Assembly: GCF_900119145.1 (NCBI RefSeq) | Contig: NZ_FPIY01000002.1 | Location: forward strand, 919,306 to 983,305 | DNA: 64,000 nucleotides | Source of the DNA: Cellulophaga fucicola | GTDB taxonomy: Bacteria > Bacteroidota > Bacteroidia > Flavobacteriales > Flavobacteriaceae | Direction: 5' to 3' | Shown here: in pieces, positions 19,742-28,419 of the stretch | Position numbering within the stretch: position 1 is the first letter of the stretch | How the letters are laid out: every line of letters starts with the position of its first letter | Notes under the pieces: model-generated | What the model was told of the DNA's origin: nothing | Database searches by the model: none | The model's input: the letters and a program-made list of their open reading frames with translations, nothing else | Made by a program: the position numbers and the translations under genes

Positions 19742-20773
19742 GTGAAAGGAGTTTTATTAGTAAATTTAGGATCACCAGATAGTCCAACAGCTAAAGATGT
19801 TAAACCATATTTAGATGAGTTTTTAATGGACGAAAGAGTTATTGATGTACCTAATTGGCTACGTAATATTATTGTACGTGGAATTATTTTACGCACAAGA
19901 CCTAAAAAATCTGCCGAAGCTTATAAAAAAATCTGGTGGGAAGAAGGTTCTCCACTAGTTGTAATCTCTGAACGTTTTAGCAAAAAAGTACAAGAACAAA
20001 CTACAATGCCTGTAGCTCTTGGTATGCGTTATGGTAGTATGACTATTAAAAATGCATTACAAGAATTAAAAGATAAAGGTGTAGACGAGGTACTTTTAGT
20101 TCCTCTTTACCCACAATATGCAATGTCTTCTTTTGAAACCGTTGTTGTAAAAACGATGGAAGAAAAAGAACAACATTTTCCTGAAATGAAGATTACCACA
20201 CTGCAAGCTTTTTACAAGAATGATGACTATATAAAAGTACTATCTGAAAGTATTGCAGAAAACTTAAAAGGATTTAATTACGATCACATTTTATTCTCTT
20301 ACCACGGTATTCCTGAGCGTCATATTAGAAAATCTGATCCAACTAAGTTTCATTGTAAAATAGATGGTTCTTGCTGTAGTACAAACTCTGTTGCCCACAA
20401 CACATGTTACCGTCACCAATGTTACGAAACAACTAAAAGAGTAACCAAGTTTTTAGGTATTCCAGAAGATAAAATAAGTGTTTCTTTTCAATCTCGTTTA
20501 CCAAACGATCCTTGGTTAAAACCATATACAGATTTTGAGTTTGAACGTTTCCCTAAAGAAGGCAAAAAGAATTTAGCTGTTATTACACCTGCTTTTGTTG
20601 CAGATTGTTTAGAGACGCTAGAAGAAATTGCAATGGAAGGAAAAGAGCAATTTACAGAAGCTGGCGGTGTAGAGTACAAACATATTCCTTGTTTAAATAC
20701 AGATGAAAACTGGGTTGCTGTTATGGCAGACTGGGTTAACAACTGGGAAAAAGATGGTGTTTTACCAAGCTAA
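19742..20773 (+). CDS. hemH: Ferrochelatase
   Basis: HemH inserts ferrous iron into the porphyrin ring. The 343-residue protein starts at a GTG, directly giving MKGVLLVNLGSPDSP. It carries the catalytic His188 in FSYHGIPERH, and the acidic segment ADCLETLEEIAMEG near the end. Cysteines in CKIDGSCCSTN and CYRHQCYETTKR follow the catalytic histidine, as in many bacterial homologues. It is followed 20 bp later by hemJ, so the last two steps of protoporphyrin-dependent heme synthesis appear to form one operon. Confidence 0.97.
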   Translation: MKGVLLVNLGSPDSPTAKDVKPYLDEFLMDERVIDVPNWLRNIIVRGIILRTRPKKSAEAYKKIWWEEGSPLVVISERFSKKVQEQTTMPVALGMRYGSMTIKNALQELKDKGVDEVLLVPLYPQYAMSSFETVVVKTMEEKEQHFPEMKITTLQAFYKNDDYIKVLSESIAENLKGFNYDHILFSYHGIPERHIRKSDPTKFHCKIDGSCCSTNSVAHNTCYRHQCYETTKRVTKFLGIPEDKISVSFQSRLPNDPWLKPYTDFEFERFPKEGKKNLAVITPAFVADCLETLEEIAMEGKEQFTEAGGVEYKHIPCLNTDENWVAVMADWVNNWEKDGVLPS

Positions 20774-20793
20774 ACCCAATATTTAAAGCTAAA

Positions 20794-21345
20794 ATGGAAG
20801 ATTATTACTTGTATATAAAATCTCTTCACCTAATTTTTGTAATTACGTGGTTTGCTGGTTTATTTTATATACCAAGGCTATTTATTTACCATATTGAAGC
20901 TAGTTTTAAACCATCACCAGAAAAAGAAATATTAACAACACAGTTTAAAATAATGACCAAGCGTTTGTGGTACATTATTACTTGGCCATCTGCCATATTA
21001 GCTGTATTATTTGCGGTATTATTACTTGTAATTAACCCATCATTTTTACAACTGCCTTGGATGCATGTAAAACTTGGGTTTGTTTTTTTACTGATTTTAT
21101 ACCACCTAAAAAATCACCAAATAGTAAACCAATTACAAAAAGACCAAATAAGGTACAGCTCTAAATTTATGCGTATTTGGAATGAAGCCTCTACGCTTAT
21201 TCTATTTTCGGTAGTGTTTTTAGTTATTGTTAGAAATGCTATTAATTGGATCTACGGCGTACTTGGAATTTTTGTCTTAGCTATGCTTTTAATGTTAGGT
21301 ATAAAATTATACAAACGTATTAGAAACAAAAACCCTAACGCATAA
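20794..21345 (+). CDS. hemJ: HemJ-type protoporphyrinogen IX oxidase (CopD-like membrane protein)
   Basis: The 183-residue protein has four or five hydrophobic segments. It matches the HemJ family: YIKSLHLIFVITWFAGLFY with a conserved His (residue 12), LFIYHIEA, the lysine-containing WMHVKLGFVF and RIWNEASTLIL. HemJ oxidises protoporphyrinogen IX to protoporphyrin IX in the membrane. Its place directly after hemH supports the call and supplies the step between HemF and HemH. Confidence 0.92.
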   Translation: MEDYYLYIKSLHLIFVITWFAGLFYIPRLFIYHIEASFKPSPEKEILTTQFKIMTKRLWYIITWPSAILAVLFAVLLLVINPSFLQLPWMHVKLGFVFLLILYHLKNHQIVNQLQKDQIRYSSKFMRIWNEASTLILFSVVFLVIVRNAINWIYGVLGIFVLAMLLMLGIKLYKRIRNKNPNA

Positions 21346-21420
21346 CCTCCTATTTTTTTAATTTCTTTGGTGAGTAGTTTTTCCCTATTTTTAGAAAGAC
21401 TAATTACAACCAAGAACATT

Positions 21421-24400
21421 ATGAAACTCACTTACCTAAAAAACAGCACACTCTTGTTGCTGCTTTTCTGTATTACCCAAATTTCTTTTGCTCAAAAAAG
21501 AAAACAAAAATCTACAACAGACCAATATCCAGAAGCTTTATACAGCAGTATGGAATACCGCTTAATTGGCCCTTTTAGAGGTGGTAGATCTGCAGCTGTA
21601 ACTGGCGTGCCAAATAAACCAAACTTATTTTATTTTGGTGCCACAGGTGGTGGTGTCTGGAAAACTGAAGATGGCGGCAGAAGCTGGGGAAATATTTCTG
21701 ATGGTTTTTTTGGAGGAAGCATTGGCGCCATAGAAGTTGCACAAAGCGACCCAAATATTATTTATGCAGGTGGAGGAGAAAAAACACTACGAGGCAATGT
21801 ATCTTCTGGTTACGGAATCTGGAAAACTGAAGATGCAGGTAAAACTTGGATACCTGCTGGTTTAAGTAAAAGCAGACACATACCACGTATAAAAATTGAT
21901 CCTAAAAACCCTAACATTGTTTACGCTGCAGTTTTAGGTAACATATACAAGCCTACAGAAGAACGTGGTGTTTATAAAAGTACAGATGGCGGTAAAACGT
22001 GGCGCAAAACACTATTTGTTAATAGCAATGCAGGCGCTGTAGATTTAACATTAGACCCAAACAACCCTCGTGTTTTATATGCATCTACGTGGCGTGCAAA
22101 AAGAACTCCATACAGCTTAAGCAGTGGTGGTGATGGTTCTGCTTTGTGGAAAAGCACAGATAGCGGAGAAAGCTGGACAGAAATCTCTAAAAACGAAGGT
22201 TTTCCTAAAGATACATTGGGGATTATTGGCGTTACTGTTTCGCCTAAAAACTCAGAACGTGTATGGGCTATTGTAGAAAACAAAGAAAAAGGCGGCCTAT
22301 ACCGTAGTGATGATGGTGGTAAAAAATGGACCCAAGTAAACCAAGAACGTAAATTAAGACAACGTGCTTGGTATTATACACGTTTGTATGCAGATACAGA
22401 AGATATAAATACTGTTTATGTACTTAACGTACAGTACCACAAATCTACAGATGGTGGTAAAACATTTAGCACATTTAATGCTCCACACGGAGACCACCAT
22501 GATTTATGGATAGCTCCAGAAAACCCTAAGCGAATGATTATTGGTGACGATGGTGGCGCACAAATTACGTATGATGGTGGTGATACTTGGAGTACGTACA
22601 GCAACCAACCTACAGCACAGTTTTACAGAGTTACTACAGACAATGCATTTCCGTACAGAATTTATGCTGCACAGCAAGACAATTCTACCATACGTATAAA
22701 CCACAGAAGTGATGGACGTTCTATTAGTGCTAATGATTGGGAGGAAACCGCAGGTGGCGAGTCGGCACATATTGCTGTAGACCCAACAAATAACGATATT
22801 GTTTACGGTGGTAGTTATGGCGGATTTTTAACTAGAAAAAACCATAAAACAGGTACAACAAGAGCTATAAATGTATGGCCAGACAATCCTATGGGATATG
22901 GTGCAGATGGGATGAAATACCGTTTTCAATGGAACTTTCCTATACTATTTAGCAAACACAACCCTAAAAAACTATACACCTTCTCTAACCACGTACACGT
23001 TACAGAAAATGAAGGTCAGTCTTGGAAATTATTAAGTGATGATTTAACTCGTAATGATGCTGATAAGCTAGTTTCTAGTGGCGGACCAATTACTCAAGAC
23101 AATACAAGTGTAGAGTACTATTGTACCATTTTTGCAGCTAATGAGAGTCCGCTTAAAGAAGGCTTACTTTGGGTTGGTAGTGATGATGGCTTGGTACACG
23201 TATCTAAAAACGGTGGCGAAACTTGGGAGAATGTTACACCTAAAAATATGCCCGAATGGTCTATGGTAAATAGCATAGAACCTTCTGCTTTTAATGAAGG
23301 TACTTGTTATGTAGCTGCTACAAAATACAAGTTGGGTGACTTTGCACCTTACCTATACAAGACTACAGATTACGGACAAACGTGGACAAAAATAACAAAC
23401 GGTATAAACAACGAGCACTTTACACGTGTGGTGCGTGAAGATCCTAAACAAAAAGGATTGTTATACGCAGGTACAGAAACAGGAATGTATATTTCTTTTA
23501 ACGATGGTGCTAGCTGGAAACCTTTTCAGTTAAACTTACCAATTGTACCCATAACAGATTTAACAATTAAAAACGATAATTTAATTGTTGCTACGCAAGG
23601 TAGAAGTTTATGGATTTTAGATGATTTGTCTGTATTGCATCAATTAGATGAAAATGCAAAAAACGCAACATCAATATTATACAAACCAAAAGATACTTAT
23701 AGAACAAAAGGTGGCAGCAGTAGTAAGCCTTCAAAAACAGCCGGAAGCAATCATCCAAACGGAGTAATTACTCATTTTTACCTTAATCAGCTTAAAGAAA
23801 AAGACAGCGTTAAGCTTATCTACTTAAATAAAAAAGGAGATACTTTAGCTACGTTTAGCAACACTGCTAAAGAAAAAAACAAAAAACTAAAAGTTAAAGA
23901 AGGTGGCAATACGTTTGTTTGGGACACTCGCGGTAAAGGTGCAGAAAAACTAAAAGGAATGATTTTTTGGTGGGCTAGTTTTAACGGTCCAAAAGCAGTA
24001 CCTGGAGATTACAACGTACAATTGGTAGTAAATGGCGCCACACAAAGCAAAGACTTTAGCATTGTACCAGACCCAAGAGCAGAAGCTAGCATTGCAGATA
24101 TGCAAAAACAATACAATTTTATAACAGAGGTTAATGCTACGGTAAATAAAGCACATGCGTCTATTAAAAAAATGCGAAAAATTACAGCACAACTTGCTGC
24201 TTTTGAAAAACAATACAAGGATACTAAAGCAACAAAAGAATTGGTTAAAAAAGCCAAAACAATGCGAGAAAAGCTAGAGAATATAGAGAAAGAGCTGTAC
24301 CAAACAAAAAACAGAAGTAATCAAGATCCGCTTAACTTTCCTATAAAATTAACCAACAAATTAGCGCATATAAACAGTTTAATTGGTTTGGACGATTTTC

Positions 24401-24555
24401 CGCCAACAGACCAAGATATTGCCGTTAAAAACGAGCTTACAGCTAAAATTAATAAGCAACTAACTTCTTTTAATAAGGTGTTAGATGATGAAATAACCGC
24501 TTTTAATACTGCCTTTAACAACCTAAAATTAAATTATTTGTTTGTTGAAAAGTAA
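21421..24555 (+). CDS. Secreted Asp-box/sortilin-like beta-propeller protein
   Basis: I use the ATG at 21421 because it gives a signal peptide (MKLTYLKNSTLLLLLF, ending near FAQ); the open frame extends upstream to a TTG that overlaps a possible promoter. The 1044-residue product has a VPS10/sortilin-type propeller over about residues 35-740. Repeated Asp-box motifs are visible: TEDGGRSW, TEDAGKTW, STDGGKTW, STDSGESW, SDDGGKKW and others. The C-terminal 250 residues are Lys-rich and partly helical. Databases often call the family glycosyl hydrolase or sortilin N-terminal-domain protein, but no glycosidase residues are evident. A periplasmic or surface location is likely. Confidence 0.88.
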   Translation: MKLTYLKNSTLLLLLFCITQISFAQKRKQKSTTDQYPEALYSSMEYRLIGPFRGGRSAAVTGVPNKPNLFYFGATGGGVWKTEDGGRSWGNISDGFFGGSIGAIEVAQSDPNIIYAGGGEKTLRGNVSSGYGIWKTEDAGKTWIPAGLSKSRHIPRIKIDPKNPNIVYAAVLGNIYKPTEERGVYKSTDGGKTWRKTLFVNSNAGAVDLTLDPNNPRVLYASTWRAKRTPYSLSSGGDGSALWKSTDSGESWTEISKNEGFPKDTLGIIGVTVSPKNSERVWAIVENKEKGGLYRSDDGGKKWTQVNQERKLRQRAWYYTRLYADTEDINTVYVLNVQYHKSTDGGKTFSTFNAPHGDHHDLWIAPENPKRMIIGDDGGAQITYDGGDTWSTYSNQPTAQFYRVTTDNAFPYRIYAAQQDNSTIRINHRSDGRSISANDWEETAGGESAHIAVDPTNNDIVYGGSYGGFLTRKNHKTGTTRAINVWPDNPMGYGADGMKYRFQWNFPILFSKHNPKKLYTFSNHVHVTENEGQSWKLLSDDLTRNDADKLVSSGGPITQDNTSVEYYCTIFAANESPLKEGLLWVGSDDGLVHVSKNGGETWENVTPKNMPEWSMVNSIEPSAFNEGTCYVAATKYKLGDFAPYLYKTTDYGQTWTKITNGINNEHFTRVVREDPKQKGLLYAGTETGMYISFNDGASWKPFQLNLPIVPITDLTIKNDNLIVATQGRSLWILDDLSVLHQLDENAKNATSILYKPKDTYRTKGGSSSKPSKTAGSNHPNGVITHFYLNQLKEKDSVKLIYLNKKGDTLATFSNTAKEKNKKLKVKEGGNTFVWDTRGKGAEKLKGMIFWWASFNGPKAVPGDYNVQLVVNGATQSKDFSIVPDPRAEASIADMQKQYNFITEVNATVNKAHASIKKMRKITAQLAAFEKQYKDTKATKELVKKAKTMREKLENIEKELYQTKNRSNQDPLNFPIKLTNKLAHINSLIGLDDFPPTDQDIAVKNELTAKINKQLTSFNKVLDDEITAFNTAFNNLKLNYLFVEK

Positions 24556-24612
24556 CGTGCTGCAACCGCAATGGAAAATAGAAAATAGAAAAAGTTAATT
24601 ATGTATATAAAG

Positions 24613-24636
24613 AAGCCTCTTTTTAGAGGCTTTTTT
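24613..24636 (+). terminator. Terminator before the first site copy
   Basis: AAGCCTCT pairs with AGAGGCTT across a TTTT loop, followed by T residues. It ends the sortilin-like gene. A close relative lies at 28218, at almost the same distance from the second site copy. Confidence 0.85.
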
Positions 24637-24691
24637 GGTTATAGATTTGTATGATAAAAATTAGGAGTTAAACAATTACGCATTTCCGTAA

Positions 24692-24719
24692 TTGTAGTAC
24701 AAAAAATGTTTTTATATTG
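24692..24719 (+). promoter_or_regulatory. Conserved promoter in front of the TrlF cassette
   Basis: TTG, an 18-bp spacer and TATATTG form a near-consensus Bacteroidota promoter. The second site copy has TTTG and TATATTG with the same 18-bp spacer. The flanking DNA differs more, so the promoter seems conserved for function. By analogy with integron Pc promoters it may drive whichever cassette comes first. Confidence 0.5.
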
Positions 24720-24740
24720 TAAGAAAAATAATAGCTAGAA

Positions 24741-24761
24741 GTGTAAAACGTACGTTTACAC
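24741..24761. promoter_or_regulatory. Palindrome with GTACGTTTACA motif, copy 1
   Basis: GTGTAAA and TTTACAC flank a CGTACG-like centre, with one extra A in the left arm. The motif recurs in the second site copy (28350-28365) and, in related form, before the recombinase gene (60720-60741). It is a candidate binding site for a shared regulator or the recombinase. Confidence 0.5.
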
Positions 24762-24774
24762 AATCCTATTGGCG

Positions 24775-24813
24775 AAATAAACGCAATAAATTGCGTTTAT
24801 TAACTAGTTGTGT
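24775..24813 (+). other. attI-like recombination site core, copy 1
   Basis: AATAAACGCAA and TTGCGTTTATT form an exact 11-bp inverted repeat around TAAA, followed by TAACTAGTTGTG. Read with shorter arms, TAAACGCA and TGCGTTTA surround a 6-bp centre, the layout of a simple tyrosine recombinase core site. The 64 bp from 24750 match 28353-28416 at all but two positions. The first cassette gene starts 18 bp later. Confidence 0.6.
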
Positions 24814-24830
24814 ACCATACAAAAAAAACT

Positions 24831-27539
24831 ATGTCAGAAACAAAATTATCAAGAGGTTCAGTTTGGGCAAAATGGGATTTACAAGTACAACCAGTATCTA
24901 ACAATTGGCTTGGTAAAAATGATTCTGTAACATTAGAAAAAATACAAAAAAGCACACAAGAGTATCTAAAAATAGCAAAAGAAAACAATATTGAAGTAAT
25001 TGGAATTACTGACCATAATTGTGGTTTAGCAATTGATTACGCTATTAACAATGACCAAAACATTAAAGTATTACCTGGAGTAGAATTAGACACAAGAGAA
25101 GGTTGGCATTTATTAGTTATTTTCAATGAAAACTATAAAGAAAAAATAGGTTTAGAGAAATGGAGTGAAGCTATTGAATATTTTCTTGCTAAAAACTGTA
25201 AAATAGATAGACCTTTTTTCAATTTAGATAATACACATAAAAAAATTGGATGCACTACAAAAGAGTTAATATCTGACATTTGGAACAATGATATTGGAAT
25301 AGTTGTTTTTGCTCACAGTATGTCAAATGATGGTTTTTTTAAAAAATCTGATGTACAAGGAAGAAAAGAAATTATTGATTATTTAATAAATGGTAATATT
25401 TATTTTTCTTTCGAAATAAAAGAAAAATATGAACAAATTGAAGAAATCCAAAATAAAATTAAAGGTTGGTATCCAAAAAACCCACCCGAAATACCAATTT
25501 TAAGTTCATCAGATGCACACAAAGCGAGTGATGTAGGTTCTACATATTCTTTTATAAAAGCTAATAAAAATTATGAAGGATTAAAGCAGGTATTATTTGA
25601 ACCTAAAGATAGATTATTCATTGGTGAAGAATTGAACGATAATAAAACTGATTATTCTGTTATAGAATCAGTAAAATTCATTGATGATAATTTTTTACCT
25701 CACGAAATTAAACTTAATCAAAATTTAGTTACTATTATTGGAGGAAAGTCAACAGGAAAATCACTTTTACTTAGAAGTATTGCTGAGACTATTGACCAAA
25801 AAGAAGTTATTGATAGACACAAGGAAGTTGGTTTAGATATTTATTCAAAAAAAATCAAAGGTTTTGAAGTAAAATGGCGTGATGGTCAAATAAGCAAACT
25901 AAACAATATTGAAAATCCTTCAAAAAAAATAATCTATATTCCTCAATCATATTTAAATAGGTTAGTTGAAAAAAATGAAGAACAAACTTCAATTGATGAA
26001 ATAATTAAAAATGTACTGATTCAAGATGTTGATATTAAAAGTGCATTTGAAAATTTACAATCAAAAAACAATTCCTTAAATTCTAAGATTGCTAAAAACA
26101 TTGAAGATTTAGAACAACAATACGATAATCTTATCGAACTCAATAAGTCTATTAAAAACATTGGAGATAAGAAAGGAATCGAAAGTGAAATCAAAAAAAT
26201 TGAAAATTCTATTGCTGAAATCAAAACCAAATCTGGTTTAGACACAACAGAAATAGCTAATTACAATGATTTAATAAAAATTAAAGATGAACTTGTAAAA
26301 AGACAAGAACAAATTAATACTGATTTAGAATCTTTAAATTTATTAAAATCTGAGAATACCGAGATTATCAACAAACCCTCATTTAGTAGTGTTACTGAAA
26401 AAATAAAAGAGGAGTTAAACATAGAATTTGATAAAATTAAGACACTTTATATAAATGATTGGTTGTCTATTCTTAACAAGAAAATAATAGCACTAAATAA
26501 AGAAATAAATGAAATTACTATAAATCTATCTAAAACTGATAATGATTTAAAGCCATACTCTGGTAAACTAAATAACTCTAAAATTTTAAATAACTTAGAG
26601 CTAAATTTAGAAAAAGAGAAAAACAAATTAAACCGTATTTTAATTGAACAAAAAAAATTAGAAGACCTTAAAAAAGAAATTCTACTAATTATTGACAATC
26701 TTGCTGAATTTACAAAGAGTTTTTATAGTAACTTATTTGATGCTAAATCAATAATTATGAAACAAAACTTAATTAAAGATGAAATGGATTTTGAAATAGA
26801 TATTCTTTTTAAAGAAAAAGCTTTTCATAATCAATTCGTTCAAGAAGTTTTTAATGGAACAAAATTATCAACTTACGTAAAGAGTAATAGTTTAAATATT
26901 GATAATTACAAATTTAAAAATATTGAACAATTTAAAACTGATGTTAAAAAACTAATATTAGACTTTTTAAATAAAAAAATAGAAACTGTCAAAAGGTATG
27001 ATAGTCTTTCATCAACTTTAAAGGTGTTATTAAAAAATTGGTTCGTTTTTGATTTCAAATTGACAAGTGAAGGTGATAGATTTAATGAAATGTCAGCTGG
27101 AAAGAAAGCTTTCATATTATTGAAATTATTAATTGACTTAGATAAATCGAGTAAATACCCAATATTATTAGACCAACCAGAAGATGATTGGGATAATCGT
27201 TCTCTATATAGTCAATTACGAAAATTTATAAAAGAAAAAAAGAAAGAACGTCAAATTATTATAGTAACTCATAATCCAAATTTGGTTGTTGGTACTGATT
27301 CGGAACAAGTAATTATAGCTAATCAAAAAGGAAATTCTACACCAAATAATATATATCGTTTTGAGTATACATCTGGTGCTTTAGAAGAGACATCTATAAG
27401 ACTTCAAGATAACAAAATACCGATATTAAATAGACAAGGAATAAAAGAACACGTTTGTGATATTTTAGAAGGTGGTGAAGTTGCTTTTAAGAAAAGAGAA
27501 CAAAAATATGCAATAAGTACGGTACACAACAATGTATAA
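24831..27539 (+). CDS. TrlF-like PHP-domain/SMC-type ATPase (candidate defence protein)
   Basis: The 902-residue protein begins with a PHP phosphoesterase domain: GITDHN with Asp61 and His62, GVELDTREGWH, and SSSDAHKASDVG near residue 230. This leads into an ABC/SMC-like ATPase with Walker A GGKSTGKS at 304-311. A long Lys/Glu-rich coiled coil (about 390-640) follows, then MSAGKKAFILLKLL and a Walker B-like ILLDQPEDDWDN near 775. This order fits the TrlF family (name from memory), which is often found with restriction or other defence genes. I chose the ATG after the site core; a GTG upstream lies inside the core. The last codons (VHNNV, stop) lie in the left arm of an attC-like site. Confidence 0.8.
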   Translation: MSETKLSRGSVWAKWDLQVQPVSNNWLGKNDSVTLEKIQKSTQEYLKIAKENNIEVIGITDHNCGLAIDYAINNDQNIKVLPGVELDTREGWHLLVIFNENYKEKIGLEKWSEAIEYFLAKNCKIDRPFFNLDNTHKKIGCTTKELISDIWNNDIGIVVFAHSMSNDGFFKKSDVQGRKEIIDYLINGNIYFSFEIKEKYEQIEEIQNKIKGWYPKNPPEIPILSSSDAHKASDVGSTYSFIKANKNYEGLKQVLFEPKDRLFIGEELNDNKTDYSVIESVKFIDDNFLPHEIKLNQNLVTIIGGKSTGKSLLLRSIAETIDQKEVIDRHKEVGLDIYSKKIKGFEVKWRDGQISKLNNIENPSKKIIYIPQSYLNRLVEKNEEQTSIDEIIKNVLIQDVDIKSAFENLQSKNNSLNSKIAKNIEDLEQQYDNLIELNKSIKNIGDKKGIESEIKKIENSIAEIKTKSGLDTTEIANYNDLIKIKDELVKRQEQINTDLESLNLLKSENTEIINKPSFSSVTEKIKEELNIEFDKIKTLYINDWLSILNKKIIALNKEINEITINLSKTDNDLKPYSGKLNNSKILNNLELNLEKEKNKLNRILIEQKKLEDLKKEILLIIDNLAEFTKSFYSNLFDAKSIIMKQNLIKDEMDFEIDILFKEKAFHNQFVQEVFNGTKLSTYVKSNSLNIDNYKFKNIEQFKTDVKKLILDFLNKKIETVKRYDSLSSTLKVLLKNWFVFDFKLTSEGDRFNEMSAGKKAFILLKLLIDLDKSSKYPILLDQPEDDWDNRSLYSQLRKFIKEKKKERQIIIVTHNPNLVVGTDSEQVIIANQKGNSTPNNIYRFEYTSGALEETSIRLQDNKIPILNRQGIKEHVCDILEGGEVAFKKREQKYAISTVHNNV

Positions 27540-27718
27540 AAAACATAGGGCGTTTGTGCTAAACCGAATGGTCTGTGAGTATTAACAAAGTCCGCTAAAT
27601 ATAAAATTTGGCGTTTACAGTAGAAATGATAAAAGCAAAATATTTATATTTAGCTAAGTAATAAACCGAAACGAAAGTGCTTATCACCTGCCCTACGTTT
27701 CTTATACTTAACGTTGGC
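27524..27718 (+). repeat. attC-like site after the TrlF cassette
   Basis: The left arm (27524-27551, with CACAACAATGTATAA and CATAGGGC) and the right arm (27690-27718, with GCCCTACG, CTTATAC and AACGTTGGC) are imperfect reverse complements. The right arm and 15 flanking bases match 63479-63524 at 44 of 46 positions. The interior contains GGTCTGTGAGTATTAAC, also shared with other sites here. Long interior plus paired CAAC/GTTG ends is the attC layout. Confidence 0.65.
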
Positions 27719-27759
27719 ATTCATTGGCGGAACGAACTCAAAACAAAGAAATATTACTT

Positions 27760-27957
27760 ATGAAATACAAAATTGGATTTAGATTAGATTGGTTTGAAAT
27801 GGTATTTATTTTAATTATGGTATTTGTTGCTGGAGTTTTTGTTACCAGTCAAATGGATGATAAATTTATATATGTTGGTTTATTAATTATTGGAGCTGGT
27901 GGAATTTTAATTAAGAAAAGAGTGAAAATGCCTTTAAAGAATGGTAAACCTGAATAA
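27760..27957 (+). CDS. Small two-helix membrane protein
   Basis: I start at the ATG of MKYKIGFRLDWFEM; the upstream open frame runs into the attC end. The 65-residue product has two predicted membrane helices (about 10-30 and 36-52) and a basic tail KKRVKMPLKNGKPE. I recognise no family. It follows the attC-like crossover by about 45 bp and is the first gene of a short cassette. Confidence 0.6.
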   Translation: MKYKIGFRLDWFEMVFILIMVFVAGVFVTSQMDDKFIYVGLLIIGAGGILIKKRVKMPLKNGKPE

Positions 27958-28011
27958 AGAAGTGAATTGTGTGTTGGAGTAGCTCATTTAGCAGTTTAAA
28001 AATTTTAAAGG

Positions 28012-28149
28012 ATGAATTTGAAGTTTAGATTATTTTTAGGAGTTATTGCTATGATTGTTTTTAGATATACCAATGGGAAGTATCTAAGAAATTGGATTTC
28101 TCGGAAGCAACACTTAAAAAAGAAAAAAATAACTGAATTTTTACCTTAA
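28012..28149 (+). CDS. Very small basic protein
   Basis: This 45-residue frame begins MNLKFRLFLGVIAMIVFRY, preceded by AAAGG close to the ATG, and ends in a Lys-rich tail. One membrane helix is possible at residues 5-18. It fills the space between the two-helix gene and a short attC-like core, where a cassette gene would be expected. No family recognised; it could be a remnant. Confidence 0.4.
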   Translation: MNLKFRLFLGVIAMIVFRYTNGKYLRNWISRKQHLKKKKITEFLP

Positions 28150-28158
28150 TGCATAATT

Positions 28159-28184
28159 GCACACAACAATGGTAACCGTTGCAC
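28159..28184 (+). repeat. Minimal attC-like core
   Basis: CACACAACAATGG is followed directly by TAACCGTTGCAC, so both end arms are present with no interior. It follows the 45-residue frame by 9 bp. It may be a natural short site or a deletion product. Confidence 0.45.
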
Positions 28185-28217
28185 AAGTCTCTAATTTGGT
28201 AAAAAACGAATAGATAT

Positions 28218-28240
28218 AAGCCTCTTTAAGAGGCTTTTTT
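28218..28240 (+). terminator. Terminator before the second site copy
   Basis: AAGCCTCTT and AAGAGGCTT form an inverted repeat followed by T residues, closely like the terminator at 24613. Both lie about 170 bp before the crossover region of their site copy. Confidence 0.8.
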
Positions 28241-28292
28241 ATTACACTAGCACCAAAATATAAGTTTAGTAATACAACTATATATCACTTGG

Positions 28293-28321
28293 TTTGTACT
28301 ACAAAAATAATTGCTATATTG
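28293..28321 (+). promoter_or_regulatory. Conserved promoter in front of the second cassette run
   Basis: TTTG, exactly 18 bp, then TATATTG. The elements and spacing match those of the first copy (24692-24719). Confidence 0.5.
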
Positions 28322-28349
28322 TAAGAAAAATAACTAAACCATACTGCCA

Positions 28350-28365
28350 TATGTACGTTTACATA
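28350..28365. promoter_or_regulatory. Palindrome with GTACGTTTACA motif, copy 2
   Basis: TATGTA and TACATA flank CGTT. The shared part GTACGTTTACA is identical to copy 1, while the left half has changed yet kept complementarity to the right half. Confidence 0.5.
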
Positions 28366-28377
28366 ACCCTATTGGCG

Positions 28378-28416
28378 AAATAAACGCAATAAATTGCGTT
28401 TATTAACTAGTTGTGT
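28378..28416 (+). other. attI-like recombination site core, copy 2
   Basis: This is identical to the core at 24775-24813, in the same orientation. The two copies are direct repeats that bracket the 3.6-kb TrlF segment. The following gene starts 4 bp after the core. Confidence 0.6.
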
Positions 28417-28419
28417 TTA

